Shown here piece by piece: positions 27,901-35,616 of a stretch of DNA of 64,000 nucleotides. Source of the DNA: Paragordius varius (lineage: Eukaryota > Nematomorpha); NCBI GenBank assembly GCA_964247055.1, contig OZ176058.1, positions 992,001 through 1,056,000 on the forward strand, in the 5' to 3' direction. Below the pieces are notes generated by a model. It was not told the DNA's origin. It was given only the letters and a program-made list of their open reading frames with translations, and ran no database searches. The stretch's first letter is position 1. The number at the start of each line of letters is the position of its first letter. Made by a program: the position numbers and the translations under genes.

Positions 27901-29907
27901 TCATAAATCTGAGCGTGAAAATAATGGAGATGCCGAAGACCGCTTAACTTTTGCGCTATACAATGACGAAACAAATAATTACCATGCTAACAATAATAAC
28001 CAGTCGATGAAACAATTAACTAATGGATACGATAGCAATGAGATAAATAATAAGCTTACCTCGCCTTTTATGATTAATCACTCAAACGGTATAGATAATA
28101 GCAATGATAATTTATACACTGACCCCTACCTTAAATCCGACACCTTAAATTATCACAATGGTAATGGTAGCAGGAAGCCTCAAGAAGTCTTGCATGCCAC
28201 GTCACCCTTATACCATGAAAATAATAAATTTTCTAACAATAATATCAATGATTACAATGGGACGGTAGGCGAAAATAAGCAGCCTACGAATTATAATCAA
28301 CCACTCACAAACGGGAACCTATATGAATCAATAGGAGGTCTTAGTGAATTTCATACAAACAATAGTCCATTACAGGCTTACCCCCTTAAGAGTGAGCAAA
28401 AACGACTAGTTGAACGCCTCGTATTCTATCAAGACCAATTTGAGTTACCCAGTGCAGAAGTGGTCAAGAGTATAGAGGTATATTTAACTCAAGGCGGACT
28501 ATTTTTAACCTTTTTTGACCAATTTATTATTGCGTTACTAAAATAGATTTTAACACATTAAAATGCTACCAAACATTTTAAATTAAATATCTTATAATTG
28601 AGAATATAAATGAAATTTTGAAAAGCGAAACCTTTTTTTAAGATTCGAAGTAGCTGTTTTTACTGATTTTTGTGCGCCAGTGTTTTGTGCAAAAATAAGT
28701 TAATTGAAATAATTATCTCATTTGTATAAAAATAATTATAGGAATACTCTGAACAAGATACGAAAAGTAATGCAAACCAAAAAACTTTTATGAAAATGGC
28801 TCAATTTGGAATGCTAAACATACAATTAATTATTGAATTTAGTAAACGCTTACCAGGGTTCCAATCTCTCCTACGTCAAGATCAAATAACTATCTTAAAG
28901 GTTTTAACATATAATTAAAATATTTTTTTTATTTCATTTATAGGATAAACACCATAGATATCAAAGTACTACTTCTGGTAATATTTCGATAATTAAGATG
29001 AATATACGTATAAATTTTAGTTAAATATTATATCCATACAAAATTCTATAAAAGGAAATTTTAATGCCATAAAATTGGTTATGGTTTTAGTTGGTCAATA
29101 AAATAGAAGTATGATTGTATTGTCTTGGGTTAATTTACAAAGAACACCAATGGTGGGAAAAATATATGGCCCAATATCTGCATGACCTACATTTTAAAAA
29201 AAATATTATTCCTTTTTTAAATTAATTCTTAATTGATAAAATAATTTATTTTATTAATAATTCTAATATAAAACGATAAATAATGCATTATGAAATTTGG
29301 CTCATTGTAGGAGCTTTAAATTGCCAACAAAAGGTTTGTGGGATGGTATCCTTACCATTAAACAATAACTTAAGTTTGAGCCTGATTTTGAAAATCTAAC
29401 ATCATGAGCTAATTAGTTTGGTGTTCTTTATTTTTATTAGGAATTTCCTTAATAAAAGGTCACAGGCCGCATTCGAAATTTATTAGATTTTAAATGTAAA
29501 ATACAAATATACAGTATTCATTTTAATGGTTGCTTATTTCACAACACTATAGTAGGGCAATTTGCAACACAGAAGTGCATGAGTAAAAACAACAAAATGT
29601 GTAGAGACAATTGTTAACATTCTTTTTCCATACACTTTTGTTTTGCAAAGTGCCCTAGTAGAGTGTGAAATTAGCAACCCTTAAAATGCATACTGTAATA
29701 TAACTATTTTTCTAGTTCTAATTTAAAAAAATAGAAAAATTAACAAAATATTAATTTTACTAACATTTAGTGAACATATATTTTAAATTAAGGGTTATTT
29801 ATTGAATCGCATTCATGCGATCGCAATTAGTCACTCGTGATTTACACATTTTTTCATTTGCTAACGTACTATCTATCTATCTATATATATATATATATAT
29901 ATATATA

Positions 29908-29978
<71 letters not shown>

Positions 29979-32486
29979 CCACATATATATTTATAGGCCT
30001 GTATGTACGAAATTATGTTGATAAAAACGGCTAGGAGATATGACCTAAATACAGACACCATAGTGTGTTGTGACAATAAACCTTATACGCGGGATAACTT
30101 CAAGAACAGTGGGATAGTTGATGTGTGTGATAGCATGTTTGATTTTTGCCGGGGTATGGCAACCCTAAAGGTCGACAATGCAGAATATGCCCTGTTGACG
30201 GCCGTATGCCTTTTCCAAGGTTATAAATTATTTATTATATACTTTGCTGTTAAATTATTACACGGTGGGTATTAAATTTGAAGTCAAAAATGAAACACAT
30301 AAATTGCAAAATTAGTTGACAAAAACTTATAAACTTTCGTAAACTTTGGTATACGGTAAATTTAATTAATGAAGTTTTTGGCTTTTAAATATATTATATA
30401 TGGAAAATAAATTCTTTTAATTAACAAAAATAAGATTTTTGTCTGGGTATTCCAACCCTAAAGGTCGGGAAATACAGAATATGCGCTGTTAACGGCCGTG
30501 TGCCTTTCTCAAGGTTTCTTTTCATTTTAGTTGAAAATAAAAACTTTGATAAATATCTCAAAAATATGCATGAAGTTTTGAGAATTAAACTTCTTTTGTA
30601 AATTTTGTGAAAGGTCATTTTTCATGAAATATAATTATTAAATTTATATATTAAGTGTTTGGTTCTTAAAGCATAGCATATATAATGAAGACATGATATA
30701 ATTTTAAGGATCTTGCGTAAATATAATCGTAAATTAAACGATGATATTTTTGTCGGGGTATGGTTACCCTAAAGACATTAACGCAGAATACACTCTATTG
30801 AAAAACGTATTTTTTATCCAAGGTTTTTAAATTTTATGATACTTTTAAAAAAATGGAATAAAAACAGAAAAAAATAATAAGTATGCCAAAAAGTAATATT
30901 TTCCAATTTTCAGTAATATTTCTTAAAAAAACGTTTATCATTGCGGATAACTTCTATTTTACTAATTTATTTTATATAATAGAACGCCCCGCTCTTATTG
31001 AACCCAAAAAGGTTGAATCAATACAAGAATACTACTCTGATACCTTGAGGTAAAATCATTTAAATATTAGTTTGTATGATGCAGTTTAATTGAAATTGCA
31101 TCTATTACTTTTGTAATTTTATACCCATAAGCTTATTCTATTGCCAATTGGCCAAAAAATGTGAAATTTATTATTGCCACTATCTATTTGATTAGATCTT
31201 ACGTCCAAGCCCGACGGCCAAGTGGAAGTAATACTCTTGCTCGGCTACTTGTCAAACTTCGAGACTTGCGTGAAATAAATAATAGCCATTCATCTATGTT
31301 GTACAGTTTAAAGGTTCAAAACTTCCATATCCCACCACTTATGGCTGAGGTGTGGGATCTTAATTCAATCGGTACTCCTACCACAACTACAGTAGAAAAT
31401 GTATCATCCAATGAATCTTTTAACTCTAATAAACCCTTATTATTGGTAAATGAAGATCAAATGAATTCTAACTCAAACCCTAACCCTAATAATAAGGTAA
31501 ACAAGAATGTTGAGAAGGGTACTTCTTTTTTTGTTGGTTCTCATCCCTCCTATGAGAATAATGGTTCCAGTAAAACAGCCTGTAATAAACAGTCAGATAT
31601 GCAGAACTTACATGAAGAATATGCAAACTATCAGTTTATAGAAACGGAGTCACCATCAGCTCTATACAAGGGTACTTTTTAATATTTTTATTAATACATA
31701 GTTAATCACATTGTATGTAAACGAAAAAAATAAGGCGAACGGATCAAAAGCATATAAAGTTATCTTAAAAAAACCATGAACGGTTTCATTATTTTGCTCT
31801 ATTTTGTGTGTTTACTAAAGAAAAAAATAATTATCTTTGTAATAAAACTATTTGTTTTAATTTTAAAAGTTTCTTGCAATGTTGAATTTTTACTTTAATA
31901 CATAGATGTTATGAATCATCAACCAGCATCGGCAAATAATTTGCCCTCAGACAATGGCGTTTTCAAAGACGAAACACATCAAACTAAAAATCATTGTTAT
32001 GATACGTTTGAATTTAGAGAGGGCCATACAAACAATCATCAAACAAAGGAATCGAAATTTACTGGTACAGCAAAATTGATATAAGAAATTTTTTTAATAA
32101 AAAGTTATAGCGTTTTCGCAAACGGATAAAAACTTTACATGTCCGAACGCACTAGTTTTATGATAAATTGACTTTTGTGTAGCACACTATATTTGTTTCT
32201 ATTTATAGGTCATGTTAATAACCAGGAAGACTGCTTAAAGCATAATAATTTTATCAATTTTTCTCCTAAAGCAAATGATTCAACTCACAATGGCTCTCTT
32301 AATAATCATGTAGAAAACAACAACAATCAGAATCTTAACAAAAATGATAATGTACAATCAAACCATTATTTCAATCATTTGTCACCAAATATCAGTCATA
32401 CAGCTTTTGGAAATGAAAATAAAATTAGTTTAAGTGGTTCTACCACTATCACGAATCATAAAAGAAAACACTCATCATCGCCTTGA
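13973..32486 (+). CDS. EcR: Ecdysone receptor (EcR, NR1H nuclear receptor), whole split coding region
   Basis: Predicted join: 13973-15794, 26790-28477, 28742-28900, 29997-30219, 30983-31049, 31196-31671, 31906-32064, 32209-32486. The sum is 4,872 nt, or 1,623 codons plus stop, with GT..AG introns and agreeing phases throughout. EcR is the nuclear steroid receptor that binds ecdysteroids and, with USP/RXR, controls moulting genes. Domains: A/B 1-585 (Ser/Asn/Gln-rich), two-zinc-finger DBD 586-657, hinge 658-1141, LBD 1142-1375, F domain 1376-1623. EcR-specific stretches include [33 protein letters not shown] and the helix-12 end AEVWDL. The protein is about twice the length of Drosophila EcR (878 aa), mostly through the A/B domain and hinge. 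Oddities are a P-box EGckV, FFLR in place of FFRR, loss of the basic stretch after the second finger, and several changed ligand contacts. EcR is favoured over FXR/LXR by the LBD. Exon boundaries come from sequence only, without transcript support. Confidence 0.93.
16633..16834. mobile_element. MITE family A (mariner-like), copy 1
   Basis: Starts CAGTATGCATATTAATGG, ends in the inverted form ATGCATACATACTG, and TA flanks both sides, as for Tc1/mariner elements. Nearly the whole 202 bp is self-complementary: the left arm string ACTATAGTGGGCAATTTG pairs with CAAATTGCACAACTATAGT on the right. No coding. Confidence 0.85.
17573..17793. mobile_element. Long hairpin MITE, family not matched elsewhere
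   Basis: Two ~90-bp arms pair almost perfectly. The left arm carries ATCCTTTATTTTAT, TAAATATTTGGTAAAGAATG and AGAGCTCTATGGTA; the right arm carries their complements in reverse order. The loop is about 35 bp. It is seen only once in the window. Confidence 0.75.
18047..18225. mobile_element. MITE family A, degraded copy 2
   Basis: Left arm TATGCATTTTAATGGTTGC and a central ACACTACTGTTGTGTTGCGAATTGC-like arm are clear; the right terminus has decayed. Confidence 0.65.
18242..18365. mobile_element. MITE family B, partial copy
   Basis: Begins AATATGAGTAAGTATACATT and GCTAGAAAGTTATTAATTA as in the full copies. The opposite arm (GCCAATAATACTGCCCTTTG) is recognisable but its terminus is lost. Confidence 0.6.
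18854..19139. mobile_element. MITE family C (mariner-like), copy in EcR intron 1
   Basis: 286 bp, TA-flanked. It starts CAGCAAAAATTGAAATTATA and ends in a diverged inverted form ATAATTTTAATCTTTACTG. Internal strings ATAAAGACAAA, GACAACCATACTTTTT and their complements are shared by every family member in the window. Consensus ends are CAGTAAAAATTGAAATTATA and its complement. Non-coding. Confidence 0.85.
21134..21362. mobile_element. Foldback-type element F, copy in EcR intron 1
   Basis: Left end GTACCATTTACAGTTCAAAT plus TCACCC, right end the complement (GGGTGATATTGAACTGTAAAT). It has the same terminal motif as the larger element at 56.1 kb and the AAATTCACC unit of the one at 44.96 kb. Related single arms lie at 18366-18415 and 23379-23430. 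Confidence 0.65.
22705..23092. mobile_element. MITE family A, copy 3, interrupted by a family B element
   Basis: The left arm (TTTAAATGGTTGCTTATTTC) and right arm (AATAAGCAATCATCAAAATG) of family A are separated by a complete family B element at 22889-23059. Confidence 0.75.
22889..23059. mobile_element. MITE family B, complete copy nested in family A
   Basis: 171 bp, starts CAGTATGATTAAGTATATAT and ends GTATTCGTACGCATACTG, with TA on both sides. The A element resumes immediately after it, so B arrived later. Confidence 0.82.
24770..25212. repeat. Degenerate array of a TAGATATGCACA-like motif
   Basis: About ten copies of (T)TATAGAT(A/G)TGCACA, each followed by A/T-rich spacer and often ACTAAA or ACAAAA. 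Spacing is irregular at roughly 30-50 bp. The array is bracketed by two near-identical strings, GCACACTAATTTTTTTGTAA near 24802 and its relative near 25182. It lies in intron 1 of EcR, on the transcribed strand. Confidence 0.75.
26790..28477 (+). CDS. EcR: EcR coding exon 2: second zinc finger, long hinge, start of LBD
   Basis: Acceptor ttttacag; the exon opens in phase 1, completing codon 608 as GTG (Val). It encodes VFFLRC, then a second finger with C-x5-C-x9-C-x2-C spacing ([20 protein letters not shown]) and GMKPECVI. The basic Gln-Cys-Lys-Arg-rich stretch that normally follows is absent. A hinge of about 484 residues follows, rich in Asn, Gly, Thr and Ser, against roughly 90 in Drosophila. 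The exon ends in LBD helix 1 ([20 protein letters not shown]). The Glu in FELPS (residue 1159) aligns with ecdysteroid-contacting Glu309 of Heliothis EcR. Donor gtatat, phase 0. Confidence 0.9.
28742..28900 (+). CDS. EcR: EcR coding exon 3: LBD helices 3-4
   Basis: Flanked by acceptor aattatag and donor gttttaac; 53 codons, phase 0 at both ends. It reads through [19 protein letters not shown] to [11 protein letters not shown], the H3-H4 signature of EcR (usually TVQLIVEFAKRLPGF then DQIALLK). The H3 lysine of the coactivator charge clamp is kept (about residue 1205). The positions matching Thr343 and Thr346 of Heliothis EcR, which contact the steroid 14-OH, are Gly1193 and Asn1196. Confidence 0.92.
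29512..29695. mobile_element. MITE family A, copy 4, in EcR intron 3
   Basis: 184 bp, TA-flanked. It starts CAGTATTCATTTTAATGG and ends TTAAAATGCATACTG. It lies between LBD exons 3 and 4, about 300 bp before exon 4. Confidence 0.85.
29881..29974. repeat. (TA)n microsatellite before EcR exon 4 acceptor
   Basis: A 94-bp TA tract with a single interruption near 29908-29909, followed by 22 bases ending in ttatag and then exon 4. The usual pyrimidine tract is replaced by alternating TA. Confidence 0.92.
29997..30219 (+). CDS. EcR: EcR coding exon 4: LBD helices 5-8
   Basis: Begins ACMYEIML (ACSSEVMM in most EcRs), then TARRYD, the beta-turn segment, KPYTRDNF, and ends [16 protein letters not shown]. 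It runs from phase 0 to phase 1, with donor gttata. Contact positions: Arg1237 (Arg387 in Heliothis) is kept; Lys1233 stands for Arg383, Cys1248 for Ala398 and Phe1258 for Tyr408. The acceptor lies 22 bases after a 94-bp (TA)n tract. The last ~75 bp of the exon occur twice more, in decayed form, in the following intron. Confidence 0.92.
30438..30516 (+). pseudogene. Decayed duplicate of the end of EcR exon 4, copy 1
   Basis: About 75 bases closely match the end of exon 4 (30145-30221), including the stretches for [13 protein letters not shown] and the CAAG-GT donor. One extra base near the Asp-Asn-Ala codons shifts the frame, and no acceptor precedes a matching helix-5 start. It therefore looks like a partial tandem duplicate, not a usable alternative exon. 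Confidence 0.75.
30750..30826 (+). pseudogene. Decayed duplicate of the end of EcR exon 4, copy 2
   Basis: A third, more diverged version of the exon 4 end, about 310 bp after copy 1. The part read as [12 protein letters not shown] still aligns with [12 protein letters not shown] and is followed by GT. The frame is shifted in the middle by loss of one base, and several positions have drifted. Together with copy 1 it implies a roughly 300-bp tandem duplication that reached three copies. Confidence 0.65.
30983..31049 (+). CDS. EcR: EcR coding exon 5: LBD helix 9 segment
   Basis: A 67-base exon, too short to stand out by length. After completion of the split Glu codon it reads [10 protein letters not shown], then [13 protein letters not shown]. 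This matches the EcR segment SERPALIEGWKVEKIQEIYLEALR. Acceptor tataatag, donor gtaaaa; it enters in phase 1 and leaves in phase 2, agreeing with both neighbours. Confidence 0.92.
31196..31671 (+). CDS. EcR: EcR coding exon 6: LBD helices 10-12 and start of F domain
   Basis: Reads [18 protein letters not shown], then [15 protein letters not shown] and AEVWDL. This is H10-H11 and the AF-2 helix 12, with the charge-clamp Glu (1371) and ligand-contacting Trp (1373) kept. The residue matching Heliothis Asn504, near the 25-OH of 20-hydroxyecdysone, is His1351. After WDL, about 103 residues of F domain follow, rich in Asn, Ser and Thr. Donor ggtact at 31672 (phase 1). Read-through beyond the donor would stop after three codons. 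Confidence 0.92.
31906..32064 (+). CDS. EcR: EcR coding exon 7: F domain
   Basis: 53 codons, phase 1 at both ends, acceptor aatacatag and donor gtacag. It reads [17 protein letters not shown] and on to [13 protein letters not shown]. There is no known motif, only His/Asn/Thr-rich sequence like the neighbouring exons. The open frame, matching phase and relatively high GC support it as coding; homology does not. Confidence 0.78.
32209..32486 (+). CDS. EcR: EcR coding exon 8: end of F domain
   Basis: Acceptor atttatag; the split Gly codon continues as [14 protein letters not shown], then a long Asn/Ser/His-rich tail ending HKRKHSSSP and TGA at 32484-32486. The F domain totals about 248 residues, close to Drosophila EcR (about 226). 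Most other nuclear receptors have little or none. The basic KRK near the end could be a localisation signal, but this is only a motif. Confidence 0.8.
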
Positions 32487-33289
32487 AATATGCTATGATT
32501 TTGGTCTGTAGTTTATTATTTATAAACTTTTTTGGCTAAAATGATAGTATCAAATTATTTAACGAAAATGTTTATGATGTTTTCAACGTATTCAGCGCGC
32601 ATAATTGCGAATCTTTGCATTTAACCATAGCTTATTTAATTCAAAACTTACCCAAATTTTTTTTGTAAAATATTTGATATTTCCGCATTTAGTTAATGTG
32701 AGCGCATTTTCCCCTCATAATTATATAATGTTTGATCCCCAAATATATTATAGAGATTTTTCAAGGATTTCATATATTTTTTGTATCCTCACTTTGTACA
32801 TTTTTTTTATAATACCCAACTTAGTCAATTATTTTGTAATCATGTTGTTTTTTTTCATACAAATTTAAATTATATATCCTATTTTTTTCTACCACTTTTT
32901 GTATGATATGAAATCAATTGAGATATATGGAAAAACCAAAAATATTATAGCGCTTTACCCTAAATTCATTTTCTACAAGCGAAAAACTAATTTGGCTTGA
33001 ACGATGACCAAACCATTGATTTTGTATGCATTTTTCATTTTTCGCACCCCTAGAAATCTATTCTGTATTGCTGTTATAAAACTTTTGATATTTATACCAC
33101 ACACATAATATAAAAAATTTAATATATGCTCACAATTTTCAAAACTTGAAATTTTGATATAATTTATGATTTAGATTGATAGCTACGCAAGCGCACCCTA
33201 AATTTTTAATTTAAAATTTTTTTTAGCGAAAATATGTGGTGTTTTGTAATACAACTGCATTTAGCTTTATATTATTAAAAAATTATTTA

Positions 33290-33323
<34 letters not shown>

Positions 33324-35392
33324 CTTAGATTTAGACTTATTCATCGAATAAGTTATATGTATAAGGGATTTTAGATTAATTATTAATAACGGATGTAATC
33401 ACTAAAAATATTATTATTTGATAATTTTTTTACAATAATAATAATACAAATATTAATATCACCTCTTTATTACACATATTAATCAACAATAGTTTTTATA
33501 CCAATTATTTTTTTATAATTATTATTAAAATATATTATATTGCATATCAAGCATACCACCTACACAAAAATAATATTTAAATTTATAATAATTAATTCAA
33601 CAAAAATAAATGATTTATAGTGAATGAATCTAAATTAAAGAATCTAAAATAGATCGAAAAGTGGTCCTTACAGTATTTAATATCATGCCGACAAAATATG
33701 GAAGATAAATATTTTAAATTTATTGATCAAGTATATTAATGATTTCACCTCCATTTTCTTCATCGCAACCCGAAGCGATTTGGTTGTCTTTTCAAAAATA
33801 AGCATAATGTGCGCAGATTAAGCTATATTTTGATATGGAGCAAATACCACAAAGTGGTATAACTTTTTTTTAACATCAGTAAGGCTCAAAACCAAAAGTA
33901 CCATAAAAATTTTGATATGCTTATCCATGTCCCTCAATTTTGTGCACTCTACAAATTCTTATAAAAAAAGTATCGAATTCTAGTGCTATTGGTTTTGGGC
34001 CTTACAAGTCATTATTTACTCCTTTTTGCAAATTTCTCCGCCAAATAAAAATCGAGCCCTTGAAAATGAACTAGTTTTCTTAAAACAAACGCAATTCCGT
34101 GATGGTGCAATTTAAATATGCGCTTTTACTCGAAAATATTTTTTGTAAGGTAATTGTTTTTTTAGAATGGCACAAACGGTATAAAAACACTTGAAACATT
34201 ATAAAAAAGACGTTTTAAAATAATTTGCCGAGGTTGAACATTTTTATAGAATCGGATCTTTGATTCAATTCCCGAATTCAATTAACAAAAAACTCTTTAA
34301 AATTTGCAGGGAAACAATAATCACAAATGTGAGGGAATCGTATTTATTATATAAAGTGTTTTTTACCGTTCTTTTATGATTAAAAAACCATATAATACTT
34401 TCAATAACATTTTACTAAAAAAATAAATTTGAGGAGTATATAAAAATGTGTCATAATTTTATTTGTGAATAATGATCGCAGATTTCGGCATTTTTGCGAT
34501 TATTTTATAAAAATGAATTGAGTCTTTCAAAAAATTTAAAAACTTCAGAGCCTATGCCTAAAAAAATTTAAAAATAAATTAGATTTGCTTTAGTTATTTA
34601 CATATATATTGATAATTTTAGGGTGAAACACTACTCTTGACCAAAAGATATAGTAAAAATTAAATTATACGAGGAAAAGTTAAACTAATAGATAATTTTT
34701 TAAACGACAACCATTCTTTTCGTATTTTCCATACCTATAGTTTGATCTTTATTTCATAATTTGCTGTTCAAAACTATGAGTTATAATTATTGCAATCAAG
34801 TTAAGTACAATGGTCTTTAAAAAAATTATTATTACATTTTGTCACTATAATATGAATTATTATTATATTAAGCAATTATGTCGGGAAATCATACGATATT
34901 TGTTAATTCCTTCCCGCGAGGGCACAAATAAACCAGTAGAATGTATATATATAATATATTATATATATATATATATATATATTAATCAGGATATATTTAT
35001 CATCTGTGCGCTGTGTAAAACCTAAATAATTTCTTATGCACGGATCGTAGTCGAGGTAATTTTTGAAAAAGTTTCTATGAGCAGTTCAGAGGTTGTCATT
35101 TTATAATTATAAAAGTCAATAATAAGATAGATCAAAAAGAAAATTCGATCTATTCGAAACCTCTAACAAACTGGTTCTTAAAATGGTCCCAAAAAAAGAT
35201 ATTGGTACAAAAAATCCTTTTATTGGGATATTATAATTTATATTCGTCAAAATCTTTCTATTATTTACTGAAATACTTTTTACCTTGGTTTTTTCAGTGT
35301 ATCCTTTTTTGAATAATAATTTAACATTGAATGTATTCCCAATTTAATTATTCCTTATATTTTGCAACCAAAATAAGGTGATAATTTTATAA
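32487..35392 (+). other. EcR 3' flank, no gene seen
   Basis: No coding frame with similarity to a known family. The first AATAAA after the stop that I find is at 33605-33610, which would give a 3'UTR of about 1.1 kb; this is a guess. An (AT)n tract lies at 33292-33320 and another at 34956-34982. The rest is AT-rich sequence without visible repeats. Confidence 0.4.
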
Positions 35393-35400
35393 TTCTAGAG

Positions 35401-35608
35401 CAGGGGTGTTCCAACACAAATGGCTGTGGGAGCCGAATACTGTAAAAAATTACTAGGTAAACTACTATTTAAGGCTAACGTATTGAGAAAATTTGTTTAA
35501 GGGATATAAATTTAGATTATAGGGTCCTATTTAAGTATTAAAATTTGTATTTGGTATTTTTTCTCGCGGAGTGCAAAAATATTTTAGTAGGCCGTTTTAA
35601 ACCTCCTG
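35401..35608. mobile_element. hAT-type MITE with 8-bp target duplication
   Basis: Starts CAGGGGTGTTCCAACAC and ends AACCTCCTG, short imperfect inverted repeats of hAT type. It is flanked by TTCTAGAG (35393-35400) and TTCTTGAG (35609-35616), an 8-bp target duplication with one later change. 208 bp, no coding. Confidence 0.75.
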
Positions 35609-35616
35609 TTCTTGAG

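Noticed and set aside
29313-29390. Slightly GC-richer stretch after an AG, considered as an extra EcR exon between exons 3 and 4.
   Set aside because: The codons do not match the LBD, and exon 3 (ITILK) joins directly to exon 4 (ACMYE) in phase 0 as in other EcRs.
29815-30034. Open frames with long Tyr-Ile runs before EcR exon 4.
   Set aside because: Translation of the (TA)n tract; no coding meaning. The real exon starts at 29997 in phase with exon 3.
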